Assembly: GCA_902594705.1 (NCBI GenBank)
Contig: CACJNI010000001.1
Location: 124,001-188,000, forward strand
Source of the DNA: an uncultured Pelagibacteraceae bacterium
GTDB taxonomy: Bacteria; Pseudomonadota; Alphaproteobacteria; Pelagibacterales; Pelagibacteraceae
Length of the DNA: 64,000 nt
Reading direction: 5' to 3'
Shown: piece after piece, positions 1 to 9,743 of the stretch
How positions within the stretch are numbered: position 1 is the stretch's first letter
How the letters are laid out: each line of letters opens with the position of its first letter
Notes under the pieces: model-generated
Database searches by the model: none
Told to the model about the DNA's origin: nothing
The model's input: only the letters and a program-made list of their open reading frames with translations
Position numbers and translations under genes: made by a program

Positions 1-1829
1 ACTATGATTATTACACTCCAGAAGCTTACGTACCAAGATCAGATACTTACATCGAAAAAGAAGCTTCTATAAACGAGCAGATTGATAGAATGAGACACTC
101 GGCAACAAGATCTCTTCTTGAAAGAGACGATGTTTTAATAGTTGCAAGTGTTTCTTGTATTTATGGTTTGGGATCAGTTGAAGCTTACAGCAAAATGACT
201 TTAACTCTTCAGAAAAACTACGAATATAATAGAGAACAAGTAATAAAATCTCTTGTTGCTCTTCAGTATAAGAGAAATGATCAAAATTTTTTTAGAGGAA
301 CATTTAGGGCAAGGGGAGAATATTTAGAAATATTTCCATCTCATCTAGAGGATAGAGCATGGAGACTAAGTTTATTTGGTGATAAACTTGAGAAGATTGA
401 GGAATTTGATCCTTTGACAGGAGATCAGGTTAGAGATCTTAGTCTAGTAAAAGTTTATGCTAATTCTCATTACATCACTCCTAAACCAACTGTAGAACAA
501 GCAATCATAAAAATAAGAAAAGAATTAGAGGAGACTTTAAAAAAACATAAAGCAGAAAACAAGTTATTAGAGGCGCAAAGATTAGAAGAGAGAACTAAAT
601 TTGATTTAGAAATGATTGAGGCAACCGGATCTTGTGCAGGAATTGAAAATTACTCAAGATTTTTATCTGGTAGAAAACCAGGAGAGCCACCTCCTACCCT
701 TTTTGAATATTTTCCTGATAACACATTAGTTTTTGTAGACGAGTCTCATGTTACAGTTCCTCAACTTAATGGGATGTTTAAGGGAGATAGATCTCGAAAA
801 AGCACATTGGCTGAATACGGTTTTAGATTGCCTTCTTGCATGGACAATAGACCTTTAAAATTTGAAGAGTGGGATTTGATGAGAACTCAAACTGTATTTG
901 TTTCAGCAACTCCTGGCCCGTGGGAGTTAGAACAAACTAAAGGCAAGTTTATTGATCAGGTAATAAGACCTACAGGATTAATAGATCCACCAGTTGAGAT
1001 TAGACCAGCAAAAAATCAAGTAGACGACCTTATGCATGAATGTAAAAAAGTAGTTGAAAATAATTATAGAGTTTTAGTTACAACACTTACAAAAAAAATG
1101 GCAGAGGATTTAACCGAGTATCTTCATGAAAATGGAATAAAAGTAAGATACCTTCATTCTGACATAGATACACTTGAGAGAATAGAGATTATGAGAGATC
1201 TTAGAATGGGTGTATTTGATGTTCTAGTTGGAATAAATCTATTAAGAGAAGGTTTAGACATTCCAGAATGTGCATTAGTTGGAATACTTGATGCTGATAA
1301 AGAAGGATTTTTGCGATCAGAAACTTCACTAATTCAAACAATAGGAAGAGCCGCAAGAAATGTAGATGGAAAGGTTATTCTCTATGCCGATAAGGAAACA
1401 AAAAGTATAAAGAAAGCAATTAAAGAAACTGAGAGAAGAAGAAAGATTCAATTAGATTACAATAAGAAAAATAAAATCGATGCTAAATCTGTAAAAAAAG
1501 AAATAAGTGATATTTTAGAAAGTGTTTACGAGAAAGATTACGTCAAAATAAGCGAAGGTTCCAATATTGGCGGTAACCTTAAGAAACACTTAAAAGGATT
1601 AGACAAAAAGATGAAGGAAGCTGCATCTAATCTGGAATTTGAAGAAGCTGCTAAAATTAGAGATGAAATGAGAAAACTTCAAAGTACTGAATTAGAAATT
1701 ACTTTAAACCCCAAAATTAGACAGTACGATGTTAAAAATAAAATTTATCCCAAAGGTAGATCAACACTAGGTATGCCTGGCACAAGGGTCACAAAAAAAA
1801 GAGATAAAAAATGGAAGCACGGAAGATAA
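1..1829 (+). CDS. uvrB: UvrABC system protein B (3' part; start lies before the window)
   Basis: Excinuclease subunit UvrB, the helicase-like damage-verification factor of nucleotide excision repair. The reading frame is open from base 3 upstream of the first in-frame ATG at 90 and encodes UvrB sequence there, so the gene is cut by the window edge rather than starting at 90. Walker A is therefore outside. Visible are the helicase motif with VFVDESH, the SATPGPWE segment, motif [11 protein letters not shown] and a C-terminal UVR domain (around 1600-1690, [17 protein letters not shown]) that pairs with the UvrC UVR domain. The C-terminal tail is lysine/arginine rich. The stop overlaps the next gene by 19 nt. 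uvrC lies about 2 kb downstream on the same strand, but uvrA is not in the window. Confidence 0.97.
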   Translation, partial: YDYYTPEAYVPRSDTYIEKEASINEQIDRMRHSATRSLLERDDVLIVASVSCIYGLGSVEAYSKMTLTLQKNYEYNREQVIKSLVALQYKRNDQNFFRGTFRARGEYLEIFPSHLEDRAWRLSLFGDKLEKIEEFDPLTGDQVRDLSLVKVYANSHYITPKPTVEQAIIKIRKELEETLKKHKAENKLLEAQRLEERTKFDLEMIEATGSCAGIENYSRFLSGRKPGEPPPTLFEYFPDNTLVFVDESHVTVPQLNGMFKGDRSRKSTLAEYGFRLPSCMDNRPLKFEEWDLMRTQTVFVSATPGPWELEQTKGKFIDQVIRPTGLIDPPVEIRPAKNQVDDLMHECKKVVENNYRVLVTTLTKKMAEDLTEYLHENGIKVRYLHSDIDTLERIEIMRDLRMGVFDVLVGINLLREGLDIPECALVGILDADKEGFLRSETSLIQTIGRAARNVDGKVILYADKETKSIKKAIKETERRRKIQLDYNKKNKIDAKSVKKEISDILESVYEKDYVKISEGSNIGGNLKKHLKGLDKKMKEAASNLEFEEAAKIRDEMRKLQSTELEITLNPKIRQYDVKNKIYPKGRSTLGMPGTRVTKKRDKKWKHGR

Positions 1830-2566
1830 TAATTACTGGAGCAGCAACTCGAATGGGGGCTGCAATAGCTAAAAAATTATCTGGGCCTAATATTGAAATT
1901 GTTATCCATTATAACAAATCAAAGTCCAAAGCAGAAAGTCTTAAAAAAGATTTAAATAAAAGTGGTACAAAAATTTATTTGGTAAAAGCAGATTTAACTA
2001 AAGAAAAAGAAATAGAAAGAATACTTAAATTTTCAAAATCAAAATTGAAGTATTTTGATTGTTTAATTAATAATGCTTCATTATTTGAGAATGATAAACT
2101 TAAAAATTTCACAACAAAAAGTTGGGAAAGTCATTTAAAAGCTAATTTAAAAGCGCCAGCTTTATTATCAAAGGGTTTTGCTAAAAATGCTAGAGGCAAA
2201 AACAATAATATTATTAATATAATTGATCAAAGAGTATTCAAGTTAACTCCATATTTTTTTTCATATACATTAAGTAAAACTGGTCTTTATACTTTAACCA
2301 AAACTAGCGCCATGAGTCTTGCCCCAAATATTAGAGTGAATGGAATTGCTCCAGGTCCAACTATTAAAAATAAAAGACAGTCTGACAAGCATTTTAAAAA
2401 ACAATACATGGCAACACCTCTTAAAAGACAGACAAATGTAGAAGAAATCTGCAATGCTGTTGACTTTTTTATTAAAAATAGATCTATAACCGGTCAAGTT
2501 TTAGCAATTGATAGTGGCCAAAACTTAAACTGGCAAACTCCAGACATAATGGGTGGTAGGGAATGA
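1811..2566 (+). CDS. SDR-family oxidoreductase, pteridine (dihydrofolate) reductase-like
   Basis: Short-chain dehydrogenase/reductase of 251 residues. The N-terminus has the Rossmann motif TGAATRMG (TGxxxRxG form, typical of NADPH-using pteridine reductase-like SDRs), then NNAS near residue 90 and the catalytic YTLSK (YxxxK). The usual catalytic serine region reads INIIDQRV, with Asp rather than Ser. I recall the same IIDQRV...YTLSK pattern in alphaproteobacterial SDRs encoded next to folB, and folB lies one gene downstream here. The inferred role is reduction of dihydropterin or dihydrofolate in a FolM/PTR1-like step, possibly compensating for an absent DHFR. The ATG lies 19 nt inside uvrB, and the stop overlaps the next start (ATGA type). 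Family assignment is firm; the substrate is an inference from context. Confidence 0.85.
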   Translation: MEARKIIITGAATRMGAAIAKKLSGPNIEIVIHYNKSKSKAESLKKDLNKSGTKIYLVKADLTKEKEIERILKFSKSKLKYFDCLINNASLFENDKLKNFTTKSWESHLKANLKAPALLSKGFAKNARGKNNNIINIIDQRVFKLTPYFFSYTLSKTGLYTLTKTSAMSLAPNIRVNGIAPGPTIKNKRQSDKHFKKQYMATPLKRQTNVEEICNAVDFFIKNRSITGQVLAIDSGQNLNWQTPDIMGGRE

Positions 2567-3573
2567 AAAAATTAATACTTACAATTTCAATATTTTTTAC
2601 ATTAATTTCTTTAGCAGAAGCTAGAGAATGTAAATCTGGAGATATCAAGGGAGACGCATTTATTTATAGTGATGGAAAAAAAGTAACTGTAATAAAAGGA
2701 ACTGATATTCCAAATCCAGAAAATAAAATCATAATGATCTATAATACAGGAGGATGGAAAGTTGAAAAGAAATGGGGAGAATGTAAAGATTTTCTTCCAA
2801 AACATTTAGGTCAAATATCTGGAACTAAAATTAAAGGTAAAGAACTGGTTTTAATGCTTAATAGAAGGTTACATAAAGCAGGTGGAGATGATGGATATGA
2901 TTGTGGATGGAAATTCAAAGGTGCATTTCACAAACCTTGGTATGATTGTATTTTAGAAAATTGGGGAATAAGTAAAAGAGTCGATGTAAATAAAGAAATA
3001 ATTGATGAATTAGTTTCAAAAGGAACTCCAAGAAATCAAATATTTATGTCTGGATTGTCTTGCGGAGGTATTGATACACTTAGACACAAAGGTCTTTATC
3101 CAGAGGACTTTAATGCAACTATTTCCTTCATGCCTAATTGTTGGGATAGAAATCCAAACACTCCAATTAGAAAAATGCAAATTGACGAACTGAAAAGTTT
3201 TAAAAGAATAGATGCTCTAGTTTTTCATAGCCCCGTAGATGGTGAGGGAGATTGGCGTAGCAATAGTGTCTGGATGAAAAAAGATTTAGGAAATATCCCA
3301 GGTATAAAATGGATTGATACACCTGGTCACACAAATAGAAAAATTTTTGTCAATGGAAAAGATTGTAAAGTTAAAGAGAAAATGAAAGGTGGATGGGAAG
3401 AAGCTTGGCCAGAAGGTAAAGAAAAACTAACAAGTGAAAAAAAATTTGTAGTTCTTGATAAGAAATTACAGAAAGAAATGAAAAAGAGTGCTGCAGGCCA
3501 TCAACTTGTTACATATAGCTGTTTTAGTTATTACCATCCAGAAATTATTAAATTTATAGAATCTAGAATGTAA
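2563..3573 (+). CDS. Secreted alpha/beta-hydrolase-like (esterase-like) protein of unknown substrate
   Basis: Unrecognised 336-residue protein. Residues 1-20 form a cleavable signal peptide (hydrophobic core, then AEA before R21), so it is probably periplasmic. Around residue 166 the segment SGLSCGG fits the GxSxG nucleophile elbow of serine hydrolases; later acidic residues (VDGEGDW) and two late histidines (GHTNR, AAGHQ) could complete a triad. The mature part has about ten cysteines, many in Cys/Trp-rich stretches (YDCGWKFKG, WYDCILENWG), suggesting disulfides. It resembles the general plan of secreted polyhydroxybutyrate-depolymerase or feruloyl-esterase-like proteins, but I cannot place it in a named family. 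It sits between the SDR gene (4-nt overlap) and folB (2-nt gap), so it is co-transcribed with folate genes without an obvious functional link. Confidence 0.7.
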   Translation: MKKLILTISIFFTLISLAEARECKSGDIKGDAFIYSDGKKVTVIKGTDIPNPENKIIMIYNTGGWKVEKKWGECKDFLPKHLGQISGTKIKGKELVLMLNRRLHKAGGDDGYDCGWKFKGAFHKPWYDCILENWGISKRVDVNKEIIDELVSKGTPRNQIFMSGLSCGGIDTLRHKGLYPEDFNATISFMPNCWDRNPNTPIRKMQIDELKSFKRIDALVFHSPVDGEGDWRSNSVWMKKDLGNIPGIKWIDTPGHTNRKIFVNGKDCKVKEKMKGGWEEAWPEGKEKLTSEKKFVVLDKKLQKEMKKSAAGHQLVTYSCFSYYHPEIIKFIESRM

Positions 3574-3575
3574 AT

Positions 3576-4001
3576 ATGAAAAAAAATAATCTCAAAGTTG
3601 TAAAAATAGATAAAAATAAAAGCCTATTTAACTATGAAAAGAAGGTCTTAATAAAAGAATTAGTGTTAGATTTAAAACTTGGTTATTTTGATTTTGAAAA
3701 AGAAAAGCCTCAAAAAGTAAAATTTAATTTAGAGGTAAATTATCAAGATAAACAACCCTCGAATGACAAAGACATTAAATCAATAGTGAATTATGCCAAA
3801 ATTGTAAAATTAATAAAAAAATTAGTAAAAAATAAATATTACAATTTTCTTGAGACATTGGCAGAAGATGTTTTTGATGAGCTGTTCAAAGATAAAAGAA
3901 TAGATAAAATCACTCTTCAAATCGAAAAATTAGAGATAATGAAGGATTGCAGCTCAGTTGGGATCCAAATTTCTAAAAAAAGAAGCCATGATCAGCTCTG
4001 A
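3576..4001 (+). CDS. folB: Dihydroneopterin aldolase
   Basis: Converts 7,8-dihydroneopterin to 6-hydroxymethyl-7,8-dihydropterin plus glycolaldehyde in folate synthesis. The 141 residues show the FolB/T-fold pattern: [32 protein letters not shown] split around a conserved G/E-rich strand, [12 protein letters not shown] (the D/NY substrate-binding helix) and [11 protein letters not shown] with the catalytic-region glutamate. It follows the pteridine reductase-like SDR gene, separated only by the secreted hydrolase gene, which supports a pterin role. The N-terminal 25 residues are extended and lysine rich compared with typical FolB. Its 3' end overlaps the uvrC start by 14 nt. Confidence 0.88.
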   Translation: MKKNNLKVVKIDKNKSLFNYEKKVLIKELVLDLKLGYFDFEKEKPQKVKFNLEVNYQDKQPSNDKDIKSIVNYAKIVKLIKKLVKNKYYNFLETLAEDVFDELFKDKRIDKITLQIEKLEIMKDCSSVGIQISKKRSHDQL

Positions 4002-5823
4002 TATAGGTAAAGAAGTAATTAAAAAAGAATTGCCCTTGGTTCCTAAGTTGCCAGGTGTTTATAGGATGTTAAATTCAAAAGGAGAAATCCTTTATGTGGG
4101 TAAAGCAAAAAACCTTCCAAACAGACTTAAAAGTTATGTATCAGAGAAAAATCATATCATTAGGACTGAGAGAATGCTCTCTCAAACAAAAAGACTCGAA
4201 ATTACTACAACTTCAAATGAAAGTGAGGCTTTACTTTTAGAGGCAAATTTAATTAAAAAGTTTAAACCAAAATTTAATATCTTACTAAGAGATGACAAAT
4301 CCTTTCCTTTTATTTTTATAGGCGACAAAGATAAATGGCCACAAATCAAAAGGCACAGAGGAAAAAAAGGCAAAGAAGGATTTTATTTTGGACCATTTGC
4401 ATCAGCTGGATCTGCAAATTGGACTATAAAAATGATCCAAAAAATATTTCATCTCAGAATTTGTGATGATACTGTTTTCAAAAATAGAGAAAGACCCTGC
4501 ATACTTTATCAAATTAAAAGGTGCTCAGGACCTTGCGTTGGTTACGTGACTGAGAGTGATTATAAACAAACTGTTGATGATGCAATTGAGTTTGTGTCAG
4601 GCAAATCTAGAAAAATTCAGAAAAGCTTATCTAACCAAATGGAAAAGGCTAGTGAAGATTTAGACTTTGAAAAAGCAGCAATATTAAGAGATCGAATTAA
4701 ATCATTAAATATTATCCAATCTTCTCAAAGAATTAATGAAGCAAATTTAGTCGAAGCAGATGTTATTGCGGGATACAAAGAGTCTGGAAAAACCTGCATT
4801 CAGGTTTTTTTCTATAGGTCAAAACAAAATTGGGGTAATCAAGCTTTTTTTCCAAAGCATGATCCAGAAGAAAATCTAAATGATATTATTAATTCTTTTG
4901 TCTCTCAATTTTATGAAAATAAAAGTGTGCCATCTTCAATAATTTTATCAAATGAAATTAAAGAAAAAGAATTAATTGAAAAAACACTTGCACAAAAAGA
5001 AAGTAAGCAAATCACAATTACTGTTGCGAAAAAAGGGACAAAACTAAAAGTTATTAATCAAGCAATAAATAATGCAAAAGAAAGTTTGAATAGAAAACTT
5101 TATGAGAGTCAGAATAATAGAGATCTTTTCGATTCAGTATCAAAAAAATTCAATCTTGAAACTAATATTAATTTGGTCGAGGTTTATGATAATAGCCATA
5201 TTCAAGGCACAAATAGTGTGGGCGCTTTAATTACTTATGGCGATGAAGGGTTCGTTAAAAAAAGGTATAGAAAATTTAACATAAAAATTCAAAAAAATGC
5301 TCAAGATGATTATGGCATGATGAAAGAAGTTCTTAACAGAAGATTTAAAAGGGCAGTTCAAGAGAAAGATAACTATCTAACTTTTCCTGATTTAGTCTTA
5401 ATTGATGGCGGGAAAGGTCAATATTCAGTGGCAAGAGAAGCGATGAATGAGCTTGGTTTACATGAAATTCCGATTGTAGCAATAGCCAAGGGTAAAATGA
5501 GAAACAGTGGAAATGAAACATTTTTTCATAATGGAAAAGAGTTCAAATTCGAGAAAAATGATCCAACATTATTCTTTTTACAAAGATTAAGAGATGAGTC
5601 TCATCGATTTGCTATAAGCGCTCATAGAGCAAAAAGGAAAAAAGGTATAAGCAAATCATTACTAGATCAAATTGATGGTATTGGATCTATCAGAAAAAGG
5701 GCATTATTAAATCATTTTGGTTCAGCTAGAGCTGTAGAATCAGCTAGTTTGGATGAAATAAAATCAGTTGATGGAGTTGAGGAAAAAGTTGCAAAAAAAA
5801 TATATAACTTCTTTCACGAATGA
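3988..5823 (+). CDS. uvrC: UvrABC system protein C
   Basis: Dual-incision endonuclease of nucleotide excision repair. Starting at the ATG at 3988 gives 611 residues. An in-frame TTG exists at 3958, but the ATG is preferred because AGAAG lies just upstream and the extra residues are not UvrC-like. The order of domains is the N-terminal GIY-YIG nuclease (PGVYRML...[14 protein letters not shown]), a Cys-rich linker ([17 protein letters not shown]), a UVR domain ([16 protein letters not shown]), the RNase H-like 5' nuclease core ([25 protein letters not shown]) and C-terminal helix-hairpin-helix repeats ([21 protein letters not shown]). It overlaps folB by 14 nt and pgsA by 4 nt. The uvrC-pgsA order is common in alphaproteobacteria. 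Confidence 0.97.
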   Translation: MISSDIGKEVIKKELPLVPKLPGVYRMLNSKGEILYVGKAKNLPNRLKSYVSEKNHIIRTERMLSQTKRLEITTTSNESEALLLEANLIKKFKPKFNILLRDDKSFPFIFIGDKDKWPQIKRHRGKKGKEGFYFGPFASAGSANWTIKMIQKIFHLRICDDTVFKNRERPCILYQIKRCSGPCVGYVTESDYKQTVDDAIEFVSGKSRKIQKSLSNQMEKASEDLDFEKAAILRDRIKSLNIIQSSQRINEANLVEADVIAGYKESGKTCIQVFFYRSKQNWGNQAFFPKHDPEENLNDIINSFVSQFYENKSVPSSIILSNEIKEKELIEKTLAQKESKQITITVAKKGTKLKVINQAINNAKESLNRKLYESQNNRDLFDSVSKKFNLETNINLVEVYDNSHIQGTNSVGALITYGDEGFVKKRYRKFNIKIQKNAQDDYGMMKEVLNRRFKRAVQEKDNYLTFPDLVLIDGGKGQYSVAREAMNELGLHEIPIVAIAKGKMRNSGNETFFHNGKEFKFEKNDPTLFFLQRLRDESHRFAISAHRAKRKKGISKSLLDQIDGIGSIRKRALLNHFGSARAVESASLDEIKSVDGVEEKVAKKIYNFFHE

Positions 5824-6404
5824 AATTTAAAATACCTAATTATTTAACAATTGGACGAATAATAATTGTTCCAATATTTGTTTTTACATTCTACCTTCCC
5901 GGATTTTATGGAGACGTTATACCATTTGCTCTTTTTTTAATTGCCTCATTTACAGATTTTTTAGATGGTCTTTTGGCGAGGATGTTTAAAGAAGAGTCTA
6001 AACTTGGTGAACTTTTAGATCCTATTGCAGATAAAATTATTGTTGCAACTGCGTTAATATTATTAGTTATGGACCAAACAATAAAAAATTATGAAGTTAT
6101 TGCAGCCATTATAATTCTTACAAGGGAAATACTAATTTCAGGTTTAAGAGAATTTCTAGCGAAAGGAAAAATAAAACTTCCAGTTTCTAATTTAGCAAAA
6201 CTTAAAACATTCTTGCAGATGTTTTCGATAGCAATACTTTTGACTGGGGAAACAGGAAACAAATTAATAAATTTTCAAGATTATAATGCTCAAACAATTG
6301 GCATTATTATTTTGTGGCTTTCTGCGTTTTTAACACTTTATACTGGATATGATTATCTAAGAAAAGGAATAGACCACGCAATATCTGAAGATAATAAGGA
6401 TTAG
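5820..6404 (+). CDS. pgsA: CDP-diacylglycerol--glycerol-3-phosphate 3-phosphatidyltransferase
   Basis: Inner-membrane enzyme making phosphatidylglycerol phosphate, the committed step to phosphatidylglycerol. The 194-residue protein has the full CDP-alcohol phosphotransferase signature at residues 46-71: D46, D49-G50, A53-R54, G63, D67 and D71, the last aspartates binding the metal and acting as base. Several hydrophobic segments (about 10-25, 33-44, 75-84, 92-105, 155-170) fit a six-helix membrane fold. The start overlaps the uvrC stop (ATGA). The 3' end overlaps the convergent ilvE stop by 4 nt. Confidence 0.95.
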   Translation: MKFKIPNYLTIGRIIIVPIFVFTFYLPGFYGDVIPFALFLIASFTDFLDGLLARMFKEESKLGELLDPIADKIIVATALILLVMDQTIKNYEVIAAIIILTREILISGLREFLAKGKIKLPVSNLAKLKTFLQMFSIAILLTGETGNKLINFQDYNAQTIGIIILWLSAFLTLYTGYDYLRKGIDHAISEDNKD

Positions 6405-7282
6405 GCAGCTTTTTTTTGTCTAACTAACTGATCAAAGCTTTTTGATAATCCTAATATAACATCACAAATTTTGTATTTATGATCTGCTATACTTGCAACA
6501 GGTGTTATTTCAGCTGCAGTACCAGTTAAGAAACATCCATCAAAATTACCTAGTTCATCTGGAGAAATTTTTCTTTCATGAACTTTAATATTTTTTGATT
6601 TGGCTAATTCAATTACAGCTTGTCTTGTAATACCATTTAAAAAAGAATCTGGTGTTGGTGTGTGTAATTCATTATTTTTATCTTTAAAAAAAATGTTTGC
6701 ACTTGTTCCTTCTGCAACATTACCTTCAAAATCTAACATTAATGATTCAGAATACCCTTGTTGTTCAGCTTCGTGTTTTGAAAGAGTACAAATCATATAT
6801 AATCCAGCTGCTTTTGCATCCCAAGGAATAGTATTTGGAGCTGGTCTTCGCCATTTAGAAATATTTAATCTTATTCCTTCAGCTTTTAATTTTGGATCAA
6901 AATACGCAGGCCATTCCCACGTAGCTATTGCTACATTAATCGTATTTTTCTGAGCAGACACACCCATCATCTCACTTCCTCTCCACGCAAAAGGTCTTAC
7001 ATATCCATTTTGAATATTTTGAACCGCCACTATTTTTTTAGAGGCTTCATTTATTTCATCTTTAGTATAAGGAATATTAATGTCTAATCTTTTTGCAGAA
7101 TAAAATAATCTATCTGTGTGCTCTTCTAGCTTAAATATTTCTCCGTCGTATACTCTTTCACCTTCAAAAACTAAACTTGCATAATGAAGTCCGTGACTGA
7201 TTACATGGCATTTTGCATCTTGCCATTCAACAAGCTCATTATTGTACCAAATTTTTCCTGATCGTTTATCAAAAGGTATCAT
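6401..7282 (-). CDS. ilvE: Branched-chain amino acid aminotransferase
   Basis: PLP-dependent class IV aminotransferase for the last step of valine, leucine and isoleucine synthesis. The 293 residues match the family length. The PLP-binding lysine is K157 in DAKAAGLYM; other family marks are HGLHYASLVFEGERVYDG near the N-terminus, GNVAEGTSANIF and the C-terminal FLTGTAAEITPV. It is transcribed leftwards and is divergent from the MarR gene, with 59 AT-rich nt between the start codons. D-amino-acid or lyase relatives share the fold, but the length and EG-rich N-terminal motif favour IlvE. Confidence 0.94.
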   Translation of the reverse strand: MIPFDKRSGKIWYNNELVEWQDAKCHVISHGLHYASLVFEGERVYDGEIFKLEEHTDRLFYSAKRLDINIPYTKDEINEASKKIVAVQNIQNGYVRPFAWRGSEMMGVSAQKNTINVAIATWEWPAYFDPKLKAEGIRLNISKWRRPAPNTIPWDAKAAGLYMICTLSKHEAEQQGYSESLMLDFEGNVAEGTSANIFFKDKNNELHTPTPDSFLNGITRQAVIELAKSKNIKVHERKISPDELGNFDGCFLTGTAAEITPVASIADHKYKICDVILGLSKSFDQLVRQKKAA

Positions 7283-7341
7283 TATTTAATTTTATAAAAA
7301 AATATATTTGTATATATAATATGTCAATATAACTTACCAAT
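7283..7341. promoter_or_regulatory. Divergent ilvE / MarR-family intergenic region
   Basis: A gap of 59 nt between divergent start codons must hold the promoters of ilvE and of the MarR-response regulator-kinase operon, unless those lie inside the genes. It is almost pure A/T, with alternating TATATA runs that could act as -10 boxes on either strand or as a MarR-type operator. No clear -35 element could be picked. Confidence 0.4.
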
Positions 7342-7785
7342 ATGAAAAAACTTTTATATTTAAAAGATGATGATCTCAAACAATATATTGAAAAAATATT
7401 TCTTGGCTACAGAGAGACGATCTCAGATGCTAGAAATGTGTTGAATAAATACTCCATAGGTGTCGCACATAACAAGGTTATTCATCTAATTTCATTATAT
7501 GAGGGTATTACAATATCAGAACTTTTAAGAAAATTGAAAGTTACAAAGCAAAGTTTGAATAGAGTTTTGAAAGATTTAATAAATTTAAAAGCTATAAAAT
7601 ATGAAAAGGATCAAGTAGATACCAGAATAAAACATGTCTTCTTAACAGAAGAGGGAGAGAGATTATTTAACGAAATTTTCTCAGTTCAAAAGAAAAGAAT
7701 TCACCAAGCATTCTCTGCATCAAAAGCAAATGAGGTTGTCAGTTTTGACAATGTTTTGAAAAAAATAATAAATGGAAAAATTTAA
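7342..7785 (+). CDS. MarR-family transcriptional regulator (PetP-like by context)
   Basis: Winged-helix DNA-binding protein of 147 residues. The central helix-turn-helix reads ITISELLRKLKVTKQSLNRVLKDLINLKAI, followed by the wing DTRIKHVFLTEEGERLF, the most conserved MarR segment. It overlaps the next gene, an OmpR-type response regulator, by 14 nt. A MarR-type gene next to a response regulator is the arrangement of petP-petR, known from Rhodobacter as needed for cytochrome bc1 expression; the bc1 genes are 8 kb away in this window. That functional link is an inference. Divergent ilvE upstream could be an alternative target. Confidence 0.85.
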   Translation: MKKLLYLKDDDLKQYIEKIFLGYRETISDARNVLNKYSIGVAHNKVIHLISLYEGITISELLRKLKVTKQSLNRVLKDLINLKAIKYEKDQVDTRIKHVFLTEEGERLFNEIFSVQKKRIHQAFSASKANEVVSFDNVLKKIINGKI

Positions 7786-8449
7786 AGCTCATATTTTAGT
7801 TGTAGATGATGATGATGGTATAAGAGAATTAGTTAAAGAATATCTTTCCCAAAATGAATATCTTGTAACTAGTTCGAATAGTGCCGAAGATGCTCTTGAG
7901 AAAGTTAAAATTATAAAATTTGACCTAATAGTGCTTGATATAATGATGCCTGGCAAAAGTGGTTTGGAATTTACAAAAGAAAATAAAGACAAAATTTCAA
8001 CCCCAATAATTCTTTTAACAGCAAAAGGTGAGGCCTCAGAAAGAATAGAGGGTTTAGATATTGGTGCAGACGATTACCTTCCAAAACCTTTTGAGCCTAA
8101 AGAATTAATACTTAGAATTAACAATATTTTAAATAAAACAAAATATAGAAATACAAAAAGAAAATTTAAATTTGGTAAAATTGAAATAGATCTAAACAAG
8201 CAGTTTATTTTAAAAAATGATAAATCAATAAAAATCAATAATACAGAAAAAATAATTTTAGATAAAATGGTTAACTCTCCTGGAAAAATTTTTAAAAGAG
8301 AGGAAATTGGTAATCTTATAAAAATTGATAAAGAAAGATCAGTTGATGTAATAATTACAAGACTTAGAAAGAAAATTGAAGAAAACCCCAAAAACCCAAA
8401 TTATTTACAAACAATAAGAGGTGAAGGTTATGTTTTATGGATTGAGTAA
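7772..8449 (+). CDS. Two-component response regulator, OmpR/PhoB family (PetR-like by context)
   Basis: Receiver domain in residues 1-115 with the acidic pocket VVDDDDG, phospho-acceptor D56 in LIVLDIMMPGKSG, the conserved T in LLTAKG and K in LPKPF. The winged-helix DNA-binding domain follows (about 130-225, ending with RSVDVIITRLRKKIEENP and the wing TIRGEGYVLW). Total 225 residues, normal for the family. It overlaps the MarR gene upstream and the histidine kinase gene downstream (20 nt), so the three are translationally coupled. It may be annotated OmpR-like in relatives; specificity cannot be read from sequence. Confidence 0.93.
   Translation: MEKFKAHILVVDDDDGIRELVKEYLSQNEYLVTSSNSAEDALEKVKIIKFDLIVLDIMMPGKSGLEFTKENKDKISTPIILLTAKGEASERIEGLDIGADDYLPKPFEPKELILRINNILNKTKYRNTKRKFKFGKIEIDLNKQFILKNDKSIKINNTEKIILDKMVNSPGKIFKREEIGNLIKIDKERSVDVIITRLRKKIEENPKNPNYLQTIRGEGYVLWIE
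8418..8424 (+). promoter_or_regulatory. Shine-Dalgarno that decides the kinase start
   Basis: GAGGTGA, seven bases matching the anti-Shine-Dalgarno consensus, sits 5 nt before the ATG at 8430 and inside the response regulator reading frame. It argues for 8430 rather than the GTG at 8421, which lies inside the site itself. Confidence 0.65.
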
Positions 8450-9743
8450 ATATATAAAAAATATCTTACCTAAAAGACTTTTTTATAGAGGTTTGCTCAT
8501 AGTCGCTGTTCCAATAGTAGTTATGCAAATAACTATCTCTTTAGTTTTTTTTGATAGTCTTTGGATCAAAACTAATTCTGGAATGACAAGAGCGTTGGTT
8601 TCTGAAGTCAAAACTTTTGTAGACGCTTATGATAACGATGAAACGAACAAAGATTTTATAATAATTTTATTCAAAGAACACTTGGGTTTTAATATCAAAT
8701 ATGAAAAAGATAAAATCTTACCAGATAAAATACCAGAAAGATGGTTCAGTCCAGTAGATCGATCATTACGAAGAGAGTTAAAGAAAAAAAATTTAACTTA
8801 TTGGTTTGATACAACAAACTTCAAAGAAGTTGTTGATTTAAAAATAGGGTATTCAAAGGGCTATTTTCAATTTTATATTCCAAGAGATAGGCTAACTACG
8901 AGTTCAGCTAGATTATTTGGTCTTTGGATAACATTGCCAGCATTATTAATGATAGTGGTAGCAATAATTTTTCTAAAGAATCAAACTAGACCTATAACTA
9001 AACTTGCAGAGGCATCTGAAAGATTTGGTCGAGGAGAAGATATTGACGAATTTAGACCTTCTGGAGCACTCGAAATACGAAAAGCTGGCTTGGAGTTTGA
9101 CAAAATGCGAAAAAGAATAATTAGACATCTTAATCAAAGATCTGAAATGTTGTCAGGTATCAGCCACGATTTAAGAACACCTTTGACGAGGATAAAACTC
9201 CAAATTGCGATGATAAAAGACAAGAGTGTTGGAGAGAAACTCTCAAGAGATGTTGATGAAATGGAAAAAATGTTAAATGAGTATCTTCAATTCGCAAGAT
9301 CTGGAGCAAAAGATAAGACTGAAACGTTTGATATTTCTGTTCTTCTTGAAGATATTTGTAAAAAATATGAGACACCAAATATAAAATATTTTTTAAAAGA
9401 GAAGGTTTATTTTGATGGAAGAAAGAATTTAATTAGTAGATGTATCAATAATCTAATAGATAATTCTTTAAAATTTGCTGACAATGTTGAATTATATTTA
9501 AAAAAAGGAAGATCAACTATCAATATTTCAATTGAGGATGATGGTCCAGGAATACCACAGAAAGAACATCAAAATGTTTTGAAGCCATTTTATAAAATTG
9601 ATAAAAGTAGATCTGAAACAAAGTCAAGTGTTGGTCTTGGTTTAGCTATATCATCAGATGTCGTCAAATCACATGGTGGAGATCTTAAATTTGATAAGTC
9701 TAGTTTAGGTGGATTAAAAGTTATTATTTCTTTGCCCGTTTAG
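8430..9743 (+). CDS. Sensor histidine kinase, EnvZ-like, partner of the upstream regulator
   Basis: Inner-membrane sensor kinase of 437 residues from the ATG at 8430. That start is chosen over the in-frame GTG at 8421 because GAGGTGA at 8418-8424 is a good Shine-Dalgarno at the right distance. Two membrane helices (about 20-45 and 163-183) enclose a periplasmic domain of about 115 residues. Then come a HAMP linker, the H box with H246 (SGISHDLRTPLTR), an N box (NLIDNSLKF), and G boxes DDGPGIP and SVGLGLAI. It overlaps the response regulator by 20 nt. At the 3' end it overlaps the convergent ubiK by 20 nt. The stimulus is unknown. Confidence 0.93.
   Translation: MFYGLSKYIKNILPKRLFYRGLLIVAVPIVVMQITISLVFFDSLWIKTNSGMTRALVSEVKTFVDAYDNDETNKDFIIILFKEHLGFNIKYEKDKILPDKIPERWFSPVDRSLRRELKKKNLTYWFDTTNFKEVVDLKIGYSKGYFQFYIPRDRLTTSSARLFGLWITLPALLMIVVAIIFLKNQTRPITKLAEASERFGRGEDIDEFRPSGALEIRKAGLEFDKMRKRIIRHLNQRSEMLSGISHDLRTPLTRIKLQIAMIKDKSVGEKLSRDVDEMEKMLNEYLQFARSGAKDKTETFDISVLLEDICKKYETPNIKYFLKEKVYFDGRKNLISRCINNLIDNSLKFADNVELYLKKGRSTINISIEDDGPGIPQKEHQNVLKPFYKIDKSRSETKSSVGLGLAISSDVVKSHGGDLKFDKSSLGGLKVIISLPV

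Noticed and set aside
3958..3987. TTG at 3958 as the uvrC start
   Set aside because: Residues between it and the ATG at 3988 come from folB overlap and are not UvrC-like; the ATG has a better upstream AGAAG.
8074..8391. 105-residue minus-strand frame inside the response regulator gene
   Set aside because: Antisense to a conserved OmpR-type DNA-binding domain; the hydrophobic sequence reflects reversed Lys/Asn-rich codons, a common artefact in this composition.
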